From Pseudophaeomoniella oleicola (taxonomy: Eukaryota > Ascomycota > Eurotiomycetes > Phaeomoniellales > Phaeomoniellaceae), in assembly GCA_003868215.1 (NCBI GenBank), contig QWDQ01000092.1, positions 1 through 41,026 of the forward strand: DNA of 41,026 nucleotides. Direction: 5' to 3'. Numbering within the stretch: the stretch's first letter is position 1; the number at the start of each line of letters is the position of its first letter. Shown here piece by piece: positions 11,411 through 22,658 of this stretch. Made by a program: the position numbers and the translations under genes. Below the pieces are notes generated by a model. That model was given only the letters and a program-made list of their open reading frames with translations. It was not told where the DNA came from and did not search any database.

Positions 11411-12797
11411 TCAATGAGTACCGACGTATTTGAAATATACAGGTCTACAATCTTCCTTGGCGAGCCATGATTCTCCGGCGTAGAATTTGCCAGCTTGACA
11501 TCCTTTGCATTTGGGACTGTTGGGACAGTTGTAGTAGGGAATGTGGTTGTAGCCGATGTCCCGGAACCTGTTAAGGAGATTTTTGTTAGTTGTCATGTTC
11601 GATTATGCCCAACAAATCGAGAAATACAGAGAAGGGGGTCTTACCAGTGGAGTTTGCTAGAGTCTTCGAAGAGACCCAGTGCTATGGAATGCACGGGTGC
11701 ATCGCCCCATCGTTCATAGAAGAAGCCACCTGCTCGATCCAAGTGGTTGAAATAATCTTCGTATGCTTGGCTGCGGAAGAAGTTGAGGTCCGCAATCTCG
11801 AAGTTGGACCAAAAGTGGCACGTTGAGTAGCCGTTGGCTTTCTTGTTGTGCTCTGGCCTCCTCTCGGTATCAGTAAGCCATTTCATGGCATTGTTCTCGT
11901 GAATGTATTCTGGATGGGCCGCAAGGAACTTGATAGTCTCCGGCCACAAGCTTGGAATCGACTCGGGGGAGTCATAAAGATTGATGTTGAAGCCATACGT
12001 CTTGTTGTGATCTTGCATCCACCGGAAGACATCATAGTCAACATCACAGTAGAAGTGGACTTTGGGCTCGACGCGCCAGTAGTACTGGATATTTTGGAGG
12101 GCCGGATGTTTGTAGAAGATACCACTATTCCACCGACACATTTGGTGATACGATATCTTGCCGGAATATTGAACATTGTTCTCTTCGAGGATCTTGGCCG
12201 ATTCTTTGTAGAGGTCGTCGTTGATCCATGATGGAGGATCCCAGTGCTCCTTTGGTACCTGTTCTGATAATCTGTTAGAAAAGAGCAAGGAACGTTCAAG
12301 GCTATTGCGCACCAAAGTATACTTTCGCCTTCGTTTCTGCGCTGATTCTTTTCTTGAACTCTTCCGTAAATGGTTCGTCGTTGAAGAACATCCAGGGGTA
12401 ATTGAACTTATGATTCCATGTCGCTTCCAGCTCGCGCATGGTTGCAACCATATCACTCACTTCGCTGTTGCGCACTAGCGACAGCAAAGTCGCGTTAATT
12501 CGTGGTGCATTTGGGTTATCTGCGCCATATTCATCTGCTCGCCATAAAGGGCCTTCTGGTTCATCCGTCGCTGCTGGATATCAGTCACGCGCAGCCGAAC
12601 AGTACTAGGGGAGGCATACGATCCAGTAGAGGATCCCTGTCCATCTTGTCTATTGTACCACCCCATTCTCCAGGCTTCGAACTGCTGCTTCCGACACTTG
12701 ATATTCTTGATGGTCCCTTCAGTAATTGATAGGCGAGGAAGAAAACGAGAACGATGGAAAGGGCCCCAAGCACTCTCACGGGTCTTGCTACTGCCAT
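11411..12797 (-). CDS. KRE2/MNT1-type alpha-1,2-mannosyltransferase (GT15)
   Basis: Golgi type II enzyme that transfers mannose from GDP-mannose to O- and N-linked glycans of secreted and wall proteins. Four exons (12797-12620, 12573-12313, 12263-11645, 11567-11411) give 404 residues. A short cytosolic head is followed by a single membrane anchor (VLGALSIVLVFFLAYQLL, about residues 9-26), a Ser/Gly-rich stem, then the GT15 domain. Domain landmarks are INATLLSLVRNSE, WMFFNDEPFTEEF, VPKEHWDPPSW, the EPKVHFYCDVDYD box and YSTCHFWSNFEIADL, whose Glu region is conserved in the family. The C-terminus carries paired cysteines (YYNCPNSPKCKGC). At the second intron the acceptor at 12264 gives YFEQVPKEHW, which fits the family better than nearby AGs. 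Which KRE2/KTR paralogue it matches cannot be settled by eye. Confidence 0.94.
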
Positions 12798-13232
12798 GAT
12801 GAAATGTAAAAACAGCCCATTGATGGTCTTTTAGGACCAGATAGAAGAAGATGGGTGAGTGGAATGTCGATACAGACAAGTATGCAAAAGCTTCACGACA
12901 ATGATCCCTATCATGTCTCCAAACAATAAGTATGGGGCTCGATGATGACCATGGGGCGCAACCTAATGCTTAACCTTTCCCGCTCAACCAAGGCTCAGGA
13001 TCATCCAAATCCAAGACAAAAGTACCGTAGTACACTTCACTTGGTTTCTCCGCTTTACCTGAAGAAATTAAGGAATTCTGCCAGTCGCAGTCCAAATCCT
13101 TCCCCACCGCCTGGCATCAACTTGAACCTGACGTCCATCACGCTCTCAGTTCGTGCTCAGCTACCGGGTAGATACCTACCTTCCACCAGAATAACCGTCC
13201 GACGTATCCGATTCCTCAGAACAACAGTCATC
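12798..13232. promoter_or_regulatory. Divergent promoter, mannosyltransferase and FAL1
   Basis: Only 435 bases separate the two start codons, so the region probably carries both promoters and both 5' UTRs. No clear TATA box was found. The FAL1-side half is pyrimidine-rich and free of stops in the FAL1 frame from 12942 onward. Confidence 0.55.
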
Positions 13233-14480
13233 ATGGCGGAAGGTATTGATAGGAAGGCGGAAGAGCGGATGGAGTTCTCGACCAGCAAAGAGGTGACAGT
13301 TGCCCCAACTTTTGAGGACATGCACTTGAAAGAGAATCTCCTTCGTGGGATTTACGCCTATGGTTATGAGTCGCCTTCAGCTGTGCAGTCCCGCGCTATT
13401 GTCCAAATCTGCAAAGGTCGCGATACCATTGCTCAAGCTCAATCAGGAACGGGAAAGACTGCGACATTCTCCATTGCCATCTTGCAAGTTTTGGAGACTT
13501 CGATCAGAGAAACACAAGGTTAGTAGGGCTATCAAACCGTGCATTTCGGAGACTAACTGTCACAAGCTCTTGTACTGTCACCTACCCGCGAACTTGCGAC
13601 CCAGATCCAGTCCGTCATAATGGCACTTGGCGACTACATGAATGTACAATGCCATGCTTGCATTGGAGGAACCAACGTCGGAGAAGATATTCGCAAACTT
13701 GATTACGGCCAACATGTTGTCTCTGGGACTCCCGGTCGGGTTGCAGATATGATCCGCCGCCGAAACCTACGAACGCGCCACATCAAGATGCTCGTCCTCG
13801 ATGAAGCAGACGAGCTGTTGAATCGTGGATTCCGTGAACAGATCTATGATGTTTACCGTTACCTCCCACCGGCTACGCAGGTTGTCGTCGTCAGTGCAAC
13901 GCTCCCATACGACGTGCTTGACATGACCACCAAGTTCATGACCGACCCCGTTCGCATTCTTGTGAAACGTGATGAATTAACGCTGGAAGGCCTGAAGCAA
14001 TACTTCATTGCTGTCGAGAAGGAAGAATGGAAATTTGATACCCTCTGTGATCTTTACGATACCCTGACCATTACTCAAGCCGTCATCTTCTGCAACACCC
14101 GCCGAAAGGTCGACTGGCTTACCGACAAGATGCGCGAAGCCAACTTTACCGTCAGTTCCATGCATGGAGAAATGCCACAAAAGGAACGTGATTCCATCAT
14201 GCAAGATTTCCGCCAAGGCAATTCCCGGGTTCTTATATCTACGGACGTCTGGGCCAGAGGTATTGATGTACAACAAGTATCTCTGGTCATCAACTATGAT
14301 CTTCCGTCGAACCGTGAGAACTACATTCACAGAATTGGAAGAAGTGGTCGATTTGGCAGGAAAGGTGTTGCCATCAACTTCGTCACAAGCGAGGACGTCC
14401 GCATCCTGAGGGACATCGAGTTGTATTACAGTACTCAGATCGATGAGATGCCAATGAACGTCGCTGATCTATTAACATAA
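13233..14480 (+). CDS. FAL1: DEAD-box RNA helicase FAL1 (eIF4A-III family)
   Basis: ATP-dependent RNA helicase; the yeast orthologue works in 18S rRNA maturation and the animal homologue eIF4A-III is in the exon junction complex. Two exons (13233-13518, 13567-14480) separated by a 48-base intron give 399 residues. All helicase motifs are visible: the Q-motif region ([20 protein letters not shown]), [27 protein letters not shown], then RGID, and HRIGRSGR. The product ends MNVADLLT, as in other fungal FAL1 proteins. The start at [15 protein letters not shown] matches the family. The frame is open further upstream to an ATG at 12942, adding 97 codons with no family similarity that I know, most likely 5' UTR. 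It shares a short divergent promoter with the mannosyltransferase gene. Confidence 0.96.
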
Positions 14481-15383
14481 TGAGGATGACGGTCATTATT
14501 CTGCCTTTCGAACGATTGTAAAAAAGGCGTTCATCACTAGTTCCACCTCAGCAAAAGTTGGTCTTTCTTTTCTTTCACCGGCAATGTTCAAGGATACGGG
14601 TAGCATCTGCACCGTTAAGAGTGACGGGAGCCCGTGTTTTTCAAAGGCCACAGGGAGCAAAGATGGGACTACACGGTACATCAGTAGCGTACGAGTTGAT
14701 TCAGTCAGCAGTCCCGCCTGGTCGGAGCATAAAAGCGTTGTTAGGCACAGTGCGCACTGATTTTCACTGCGAATTTCATCACTTCAGCAGGAAAGCGGTG
14801 GGGCGTTACAAGCGTGGAGGAAAGGGGTCAAATTGATAAAATGTGAGTGTATTGCCTAGGAGAGTACTTCTCTTGAGAGGGTTTTTATGATATCCTGATT
14901 ATTTCGGCGTTGCTGACATACGCGCCTATGGTCTCACAGGTATTGGAAAATGGAATTCTATTTTCTTCTGATTGTCGTTACGATATCGGTAATTTCAAAG
15001 CATGCCTCACCTTGAATCTAAATCAGCTTCAAGTTCAAGCACTGTGGTAATGTACAATGCCTGGGGCAGGGCCAGCTATTACTATCAGCCCTTTATTAGG
15101 CAGTAACTTTTCTTTTGACGCCAGTGCAGCCGCGAGTCGTATCAATCAGTATCCGTACCTTATCTCGTTTCCATCTCTAGGACCTTCATAATAAGATCAA
15201 TGTGATATTGGTAAAATAGACAATCTTTGATGGGGGCCTAATACGTGAGGTTTCTTGGACTAATTCGGGGTTCATGTATCTCGAAGAGGGAGAGGGAGAG
15301 AGAGTAAACACTCCATTCTCATAAACTACACTCCATTCTCATGAATCACATCCCTCTGAATTCGGATCCAGGTTCAGATCAAA
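14481..15383. other. Convergent 3' region between FAL1 and the BTB gene
   Basis: About 900 bases between two genes that point towards each other. It has a purine-rich GAGAGGGAGAGGGAGAGAGA patch (about 15285-15304) and a short tandem duplication just before the BTB stop. Open frames here are short and unconvincing. Confidence 0.6.
15309..15343. repeat. Two-copy tandem repeat, 20-base period
   Basis: The 15-mer ACACTCCATTCTCAT occurs at 15309-15323 and again at 15329-15343, with similar flanks. It lies in the 3' flank of the BTB gene, 40 bases past its stop. Confidence 0.9.
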
Positions 15384-16237
15384 TCACCAATACTTCGACT
15401 GCAACCCCTCCCTCACAATCGCCCTCAACAACACGTCCCCCACCATCCCCCCATCCCTCACACACCCAACAAACAACCGCTCACACTGCCTCTTCTGCCT
15501 CTGCGACCCCCCGCCCGCAATCCCACGCATCGCCCTCCGCACATTCGTCATGAACGCCGCCCTCAGACGCGACCGTTTCGGCACCTTCGGCAACACCTCT
15601 TTCGCCGTGTCGATGAATTTCTGATACTCGTGTACAGGGAGCGGGCGTTGCGGTAAGGTGCGGTGGAACGAAGACGGGCGCATGCGGCGGTAGATGTCGT
15701 CTTCGAGGTCGGGGATGGCGTATTTCAGGGCGAGGAGGTAGAGGGGGGCGAGGTGGGTGAAGGCTTGGCAGTTGAAGGGGTCGGAGGATTGGAGGCCGCG
15801 GCACGTGCCGGTCCAGAGGTAGCGGAAGACTTGTTGCATATCCGAGGGGGAGTCGTCGGGGAGGAGCATCGGCGTCTCCACAGGTTGCTTGCGTGAGCGG
15901 GTGGCGAGGACGGAGGAGCGCGAGAGGCGGCTGGCGGTGATTTTGAGGACTTCGCGGTTTGGGCCGACGAGGAAGGTGTAGAGAGGATCTGGGCGTCTGG
16001 CGGGGACATGACGGTGAGGAAGGATAGGCCATAGTAAACAGGGGAGATGAGATGAGATGGGGTGGCTTACCCCTTGTCTTTCTTCCAGTGACTACTATCC
16101 CGCCCGTTGTCCTCCTTCGCACCATACGGCTCGAACAGCCCCGGCACCTCTGCCTGTCCTCCATCATCACCATCATCAATAACCGAAACCTGCTCAGCAC
16201 CGTCCCCCAACACAGCCTCGTCCTTCATTTCAGGCAT
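15384..16237 (-). CDS. BTB/POZ domain protein
   Basis: Two exons (16237-16071, 15996-15384) joined across a 74-base intron give 259 residues. The donor is GTAAGC after HWKKDKG. The acceptor (CCCCGCCAG) restores the frame as GRPDPLYTFLVGPNREVLKI, the start of a BTB fold. The domain continues with ITASRLSRSSVLATRSR, LPDDSPSDMQQVFRYLWTG and FTHLAPLYLLALKYAIPDLE, a pattern typical of fungal BTB proteins. These often act as protein-interaction modules or Cullin-3 adaptors. The head is acidic (DDGDDGG). The C-terminal third is basic and contains no second domain such as Kelch or MATH that I can see. Codon use is strongly GC-rich compared with neighbours (about 15480-16010), so several shadow frames are open. 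The partner is unknown. Confidence 0.82.
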
Positions 16238-16642
16238 GACAGCGTCTCGTCCTGCAACCGAACTATGAGGGGACACGTAGGTAGGAAAAGCCAGGGCATA
16301 AGGGAAACAAGAAGGAAAAGGAAGAGGGACAAGATGAATGCACGGGGGGACAGACAGCTGACAAGCTCTTCTTAGGTATGGCCATATTGATGGTGGGACG
16401 GTGTCACAATTTCATGATCTTGTGTAACTGACGGATGGACGGACTACCCAATAGGAAGAGAGATCTGTTTCAATTCTGCAGCGAATAGATTCGAGGACCC
16501 AACAATCTGGTGTAACAGAAGTTGCATTGAGAGGACGTCTCGTTGTAGATAGACTAGGAGGCGGTGAGTCTGTGAAGGATTAGATCTGATAAATCCATGC
16601 TTGATGCAGGGGATGTAAACATTATTGTAGCAATTGAAGTAT
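16238..16642. other. Short intergenic region, BTB gene and PRP45
   Basis: About 400 bases upstream of the BTB gene and downstream of PRP45, both on the minus strand. Apart from sequence that must hold the BTB promoter and the PRP45 3' UTR, I see no feature. The frame of BTB exon 1 stays open a further 13 codons upstream of its ATG. Confidence 0.6.
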
Positions 16643-18449
16643 TTATCTGCCGTCGTCATCGTCTACTCTGGCTCTTTTGCTGCCCCTGCCAGTGTCATCA
16701 TCGTCTTGTATACCGTATCGCTTCGATCCAGCCCCTCCTGCGGCCTCTGCAATCATACTGTCGATGCCAAATGGATCGTCTTTATCCTTCTCGAATTGCA
16801 CTGGACCCTCCCGTGCCTCAGCATCGGCTGTACCTTTGAAACCTTTCTCCGCTCGACCTAGGACTTCGAATCTATTCGACTTTTGAATTTTGCCCATTTC
16901 TCCGGCCGCTGCCTCTTCGTCGTATTCATCATCGTCGTTTGCCTTCGGCCTGTAAATGCTGCTGATTGCATCCTGTGCAGCAAAGAGCGGTTTGTCATAT
17001 GCCTGATCCTCATTGAACCCAGAGTCAAAGCCACTTGTCTGGTTGAATAATCTCGAATCCCACATCGACTCTGACGACTGCGTCGGCTTAGCAACACCCA
17101 GTGCTACTTTCTCTGATATATCACGGTTCTGTTCGCGTGCCATCATCTGCAGCTTTCGCTCAGTGCCCATCTTAGATTGTCTTAGTTCCCGTTGTGCTTC
17201 TTGCTGACGCTCACGCCGGGCTCGCATCCTTTCCCTGACAGCATCATCTTCACTGCCGCTGGCAGATCTGGATGAATATGAATCTCGGCTTCTACTCCGG
17301 CTGTATGAGCGCGCTCTAGACTCTGCTCTGCTGCTTGAAGCGCGCCCCCTCTCTTCGCGAGCCTTTTGCGCCAACATCCTTAGGTGCTCTTCCTTTTGCA
17401 TTTTCTCTTTTTCCGCCAATTTTTGCTGCATAAGCGCTCTCTGTTTGACTTCATCACGAGCATGACGATCTGCGGTGAACAAAGCCTCTGCAAACTGGGC
17501 AAATTTGTCGTTAATTGTAACATCTTGTAACCCTCTTCCATCCGCTGCCAATCGTTTGTCAAGGGGGACAGTATAACCCTTTGGATTCTTCCAGTTCGAG
17601 ATTGGGGGTGGAATCCTCCATGCTTCTTGGTCCTCCGCGGTAAGCTTTCGTGGAGGAGAATGCATGACGGGGGGTGGTGGACTCGGTGGTCCTCGTGGGA
17701 TCTTTTTATGCTTGAACTTCGGTGGCTCCATGGGGTCCTGCTGACGTTCGACGATCTTCATGATGCGATCATTCTTCTTGCTCGTATCGCCCATCTGATT
17801 TGCAGGAGTATACCGCACATACGTAGGCTCTGCCCTCTTGCCACCCTTAACATTTTTTGGTTTCTGTGCAGCCACTGCACCAGACACCAATGCTGCCAAA
17901 GCATTCTTGGTCTTTTCTGTCTGTGCAGCGATCTCGTCGTTATTTGGTCTTTCCAAAGAGATATCGCCCATATCAGCCCTCTGCCGTAGAGGAATGAGAT
18001 CCTTGAACGACGAATGTACAATGCGTCCTTCTGCATGACCCTGGCGCGCAATCGCATCATATTTCACTTTGCCCTCAGCGTCAAGCTGAATAGCCAAGGC
18101 GTTGGAAGTGGAAGCGGTGCCCTTCTTGCCCATGTCGAGAGGATACTGTGCCACAGGAATTTCTGGAAACGCGCCTCCATCGCCGAAGTCTTCGGCTGAT
18201 CGTGGTCGCCATCCTTGTCGCTTACCGTAGGGAGGAGGGCCGGTTCTCTGCGACGCGCACGAATAAGTATCTAAAGCAGCTCAAGGGTTGATGTTGGCTC
18301 ACCTTCAAAACTAGTTGGGTATCATTAAGTGCTTCCGGACCAAGAACCCTTGGACCCTTTTGCCGTGCGTGAGCGGGGATCTCTTCCTCTTCGCCAGTAT
18401 ATTTTGGCTTGGGTAATGACTTGAACAGACCAGCTGCTACAGAAGTCAT
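16643..18449 (-). CDS. PRP45: Pre-mRNA splicing factor Prp45 (SNW/SKIP)
   Basis: SNW-domain component of the NineTeen complex, needed for spliceosome activation and second-step splicing; the animal homologue SKIP also acts in transcription. Two exons (18449-18303, 18247-16643), with a 55-base intron, give 583 residues. The first exon encodes MTSVAAGLFKSLPKPKY. The second exon opens RTGPPPYGKRQGW, a conserved SNW-family stretch. The hallmark SNWKNPKGYTVPLDKRLAAD is at about residues 266-285, preceded by PRGPPSPPPPVMHSPPRKLT. A charged, coiled-coil-prone segment with an Arg/Ser-rich patch (SRSRSRDSYSSRS) follows. Then come NRDISEKVALG and the C-terminal FNQTSGFDSGF repeat-like element, and the chain ends in an acidic-basic tail DDDDGR. 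The length and order fit fungal Prp45 orthologues. Confidence 0.96.
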
Positions 18450-19044
18450 CTTGAGTGCAGAGTGGTGAGTTTCTAAGCGTGTAGAAATGTTTCTCGAAGA
18501 CGAAATCTGCAATAAGTGATGATGAACTTTGGAGAGCAGTTGCACGGCGGGTCTTTTGTCTTGGCTTGGCACCTCAGCCCATAGAAAATCTGCTCCTCGG
18601 ATGCCCACATCATAAGCAACTTATTCGTCCCGCGCATTACTTACTTCTATCAACATACGTCCATCGCTTCACTACTCACTGCCATAAGACTAGCTGAAGT
18701 GTCGAGGATACAGCCAATATTTCCAAGACTTGGACAAATGTCTAGTGGTGTCTCTTCCTACAAGTCGTACTTAGAAACAATGGTGAGTCTGTAAGTCACA
18801 GGGATGAATTTGATGTATTGCGATCAATATTAGAAATATCTTCTCTTGCCTAAAAGTCCCCCTAATATGCTAATTGATATGGTCATCTTGCTATGAGATG
18901 TCCCGGTGGAAACTGGCTGCAACGCCCCCTAGCAGACGCTACCGTTCATGAAGTCGTAAATCTCTGCACAGGGCATAGTATAGCTTGCCAGGGCGGTATG
19001 GACAGCACCTGGCTGCCCAGCAAAACAAGCATCCGCATCAGCTT
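18450..19044. other. PRP45 upstream region, no gene recognised
   Basis: Nearly 600 bases containing the PRP45 promoter and 5' UTR. On the minus strand the PRP45 frame is open to 18608, but the segment lacks family similarity. Nothing else is recognisable. Confidence 0.6.
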
Positions 19045-19266
19045 TCACAATCCATACTCGTAAGGAACAGTCCTATTCCTCCGTTGTTCGGCGGCACTTC
19101 GTTCTCGTTGATCGAGTGTAACCTCATTATCGGGCTTCGCTTTGCTCAGCAGAGGTGGACGGAGTGGAGCATAGAAGACTCTTGATGGAGCAGCTTCTGC
19201 GACTTCCTCCTTGGAAAGAGGCGTCAATTGGTGCATCACCGACCGAGTGATTGATGAGAAACCCAT
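19045..19266 (-). CDS. Small hypothetical protein (73 aa)
   Basis: A short ATG-started frame, product MGFSSITRSVMHQLTPLSKE and on to RRNRTVPYEYGL. I do not recognise a family. Support for a real gene is contextual. The 90 bases before the ATG look like a fungal 5' leader (CA-rich, ending ACACAAACATAAATGG), and a double TATA-like element lies about 180 bases upstream. The chain is charged and lacks membrane segments. The first 12 residues could be a weak mitochondrial-type presequence (Ser/Arg, no acid), but this is speculation. It could also be the 5' exon of a longer gene. Confidence 0.45.
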   Translation of the reverse strand: MGFSSITRSVMHQLTPLSKEEVAEAAPSRVFYAPLRPPLLSKAKPDNEVTLDQRERSAAEQRRNRTVPYEYGL

Positions 19267-20090
19267 TTATGTTTGTGTTATAGAAGCTGATGGGGGTGTG
19301 ATTGGTGAGTGAAACTCTGTTGATCGTGTACAAGAAGTCGCAATTGGAGATTGAGGTGCTTCACTTTTGCTGCATGGTTTGCTCGCTTGAGAGGACTGTT
19401 CTGATCTCGAACATCTGAAATCTCAGGAGCCCTGACCTACATCTTATATACTTATATGCTTGTAGTCCGATCAATCAGAATCACTCCTCATTCAGACGCC
19501 TCAAGGTTTGCTGGCGCTAGTTGTGTGTTAGGGCGCAAGATCCATCATCCCTAATGACTCGGCAGACATGTCATATCCGCAAAGGGATATCAACAAAGAC
19601 AACATGTAGAGGAAAGGGCGTGGAATCTCGTCAGTGGTCTTCTTCAACCAGCAAAAATCTGTGTAAGTGGGGCACCATCACACGGGATGTCTGCGCCCTT
19701 TACATGACCTTCCTCGGAACCAAGACCGAATCCTCGGAGACATCAATGCCTGAAGAGTTCAGAGTCATTGATAAAAAAGAGAGGTTTCAAGAACATCCTA
19801 ACGAAGGACTTGCGCGGGAAACTGGATATAATGGATCATATGAATCGATAGGGATGAAATATGTCTACTCAGGCTTTCAGGAGGCTTGTCCGATTCTCCC
19901 GAAAACTCACTAAGAGTATTTCCCGCCCTATTGTCTCGAAGATGCATCTTGGATCTTGTCCATTGTGATTTGGGTATCTTCCTGCTTTACACAAGCTATG
20001 GCATGACCAAGTTAGGATGCCCGACGCAAATGGAGCACCACTGTCTCCGTCATTCATTAACCACTTAAGATAGTCAAACCTGGGACAGGC
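19267..20090. other. Intergenic region downstream of the transcription factor gene
   Basis: About 820 bases. It includes the leader and TATA-like element of the small ORF above. A plus-strand frame is open at 19521-19913 (130 codons), but it starts without an ATG and has no recognisable domain. Confidence 0.5.
19443..19456 (-). promoter_or_regulatory. Candidate TATA element of the 73-aa ORF
   Basis: Read on the minus strand the sequence is TATAAGTATATAAG, two overlapping TATA-like boxes about 180 bases upstream of the ATG at 19266. This spacing is compatible with a fungal promoter having a leader of roughly 100-150 bases. Confidence 0.4.
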
Positions 20091-22658
20091 TCACACGTGT
20101 GGTAATCCGTCAACAGGTGCCAGCAGTGGGTGATCTGCAACTGTGTTCCAGAATTCACTATTGAAGTCCAGTTGGTCAAACCAAGACCAGTCATTGCTGA
20201 GTTCATCCGCTGTATGTTGGGGAGGCATTTGCGCGTTGGAGTCTACCATCCCTTGATCGGCATAGACCACACGGGGTGCCGCGAGAACAATATCAAGGAT
20301 CGCTTGCAGCATTTTACGGGCCTGACAGAGCTGGGCGTAGTTGCCTTCACCTGGCGGTATGACAAACGGTATCTGACATACGAAGACCGAAAGATTCTGT
20401 ATGAATTCGGAGCGGCAATCGCTCCAATAGTGGTTCATCATCGGGTGACGTGTTTGCTGTAACACTTCAAGGGCGAGAACACCGGCACTTGGGAGCCCGA
20501 AAGCACTAACGTGCCATGCTAGATCTCCCGGCGAAATAGCAGTCGCTTCTCCACGCAGGTTGACCTCATTGGTCACAACTTTCAACATGTCCCTGGCGAT
20601 ACTGACAAGGCGCTGGGAACTGCTCTTCAACCTTTGTATGGAGGCTCTCTCGATAAGGAACAGATTGTAGAGGTGGTCAAGGTACGGAGAATACATCTGT
20701 CTCGCGTATCGACCGTAACTGCCTACATGCAGTGGGTCTACTTGATCGTATCGGACGAAATCAGGTAGCGCGGACCACTGGTCTTCCTCTTGTTTTCTCG
20801 CATGCCTGGGATGCTTAGTGGAGAGTTGTGTGAAAAGAGGTCAACGTACTTCAGTCTTGTCTCTAGATTCTCGTTATCTGAGGATAACACCAGCTCGAGT
20901 ATGTTCTCCCGGGTGCTAGCGTTGAGAACTCCTACGCGTGCCCACCAAAATGGCCGGAGTTCTCTGTTTCTATTCCAACCATTTTCGTCAAATTCGTCCC
21001 TTAGTGCTTCTAGTTCTTGCGGAGGAGATTTTAATGTTTTATGATCTAGATCCATTGGTAATTGGAGTACACAAAACTTGCGGCTGACGCGGCAAGGTCG
21101 ACCTAGATGCAGACGGGTCACGGGTTAGATCACATCATCCTGCAAGACTTCGTAGACTGACCCATGTAGGTTGCAAGCATCTTGTCCTGAATATATATCA
21201 TAGCGAAATAACGCTTGCGCCACTCAGCGAGGAAGAATGGAAGTGTTGGTCCAGGCTTTATCTCCTGATGAAGACCAAGAGCGAGTGCCTCGCTTGACAG
21301 GTCGCCAAGTCTACTCCACGTGTGGAAACCTATCACAGAGTCAGCACTCAATATATATCCTGTTCCCAAACCCAAGGCAAAGCTGTTTGATAGGACCCAA
21401 ATGCGAAGCTTGTTGGTTACAGCAATGGATGCTCCACGGACGTGCAGCAAATTTGGACGCGAGACCAATTCGATGATAACTTGACTTACTCTCATCGCCA
21501 TAGTACAGAGAATTGAGAATCATGTCCTTCAGAATCAACCAGACACGAACGTCATTTAGTTGGTCCGCATCGCAGCAAGCAAAACAAGCGTCCGAGGAAT
21601 CAAGCATTTGCCGACATAGCTCCTGTTTATGGGCACGGCAGCGGAAAGCTGGATCAGTTGGATGTAAATTTATGGCCGCTAACCCGACGCACGTGAAGAC
21701 GACACCTAATGCCTCCCATCTTAGGTACTCTCCTGTGAACATTGCCAAAAATTCATCTTGTGTGGTAGTACCATTGAACTTGATAGGCTGAAGAGTATTT
21801 CTCAGTATTTGCTCGGATAAGCGTAGAAGATCTGCGTCTCTGTCATCTGAGTGCTTCAACTGTTCGCAAACTGACTTGACCGAATCTAGGAAACATGCTT
21901 CCATTCCTGGAAGGTCAGTGCCGGTTATTGAGATGTACTCCAGCCATGTCGTTGTGATTTTTTCGTATATTATGAATTCTGCAGGATCGCAGAGTATCCT
22001 TAGAAGCTCAACCCCGGCTTTTATCTTTGTGGAATCACGTTTGTTCAGAAGCTCAGCCCTGGCCTCTTCATCCTTGCTGAACGCCTTCTCTCCGTTATTC
22101 GTATCGACAACATGGATTTGACCCTGTATCTCCTCTAGGACAGCATTATAACTCGACGAGCCGAGATAGCCAGGTTCTGCATATAGGCCCTTCCTCAGCT
22201 TGAGAGCCGTGCTCCTGTCACTGGAAGGTGTTGGAGATAACAGCGGAGCTGATTTTCGACGAGGCTCCCTAAACAAGCTCGTCAGCCTTGATCGAATGAT
22301 TGATATGATGATGCGGTACAGAAATACAATGACAGGGCCGATGCAGGAGTGGTCCAAAGTTAGCCTGGCCATCCTACTGAAAGCGCTGAACAAGAAGTAG
22401 TGCCAGGAATGCTCAAAATGGGACATGGGAAGAACGGGTGACTTACGTCGCTCTTCTGTCCACTCTGGTACGACTCCGGGCAGAGTCTCTTACCACTGTC
22501 ATCGGAGCTGGAACATATATACAACTCTCTGGGGATCGTCGTCTGGCACAACGGCCGCATATTGGGTGAGCATGATCACACGCCTGCTTCGACTTCCTGC
22601 ATGGCTCGCACGAAGGCAGGAGGCCGTTCTTGCGGCGGCCTACGTCTGTCCTCTGCAT
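20091..22658 (-). CDS. Zn2Cys6 transcription factor with fungal-specific domain
   Basis: Nuclear DNA-binding regulator. Five exons (22658-22447, 22268-21490, 21329-21162, 21102-20850, 20805-20091) give 708 residues. The binuclear zinc cluster is at residues 17-46 with spacing C-x2-C-x6-C-x6-C-x2-C-x8-C (SCEPCRKSKQAC, then ICGRCARRRSPESC). The middle homology region follows, with LRILCDPAEFIIYEKI, YLRWEALGVVFTCVGL, then WSRLGDLSSEALALGLHQE and FFLAEWRKRYFAMIYIQDK. After the next intron it continues GRPCRVSRKFC, which fits the family. Introns 1 and 2 are long for this locus (178 and 160 bases). The start was set at the first ATG in the frame after a TAG; an upstream exon is possible. Target genes and inducer are unknown, and no biosynthetic cluster adjoins it. 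Confidence 0.9.

Noticed and set aside
13977-14330. 117-codon minus frame opposite FAL1
   Set aside because: Antisense of highly conserved helicase motifs; no family similarity.
15481-16200. 239-codon minus frame and a 94-codon minus frame in the BTB region
   Set aside because: They are shadows in GC-rich sequence. They are Pro/Arg/Ser-rich and low in complexity, while the BTB frame gives a recognisable domain across a well-formed intron.
20130-20462. 110-codon plus frame
   Set aside because: Antisense of the last exon of the transcription factor; no domain or start context.
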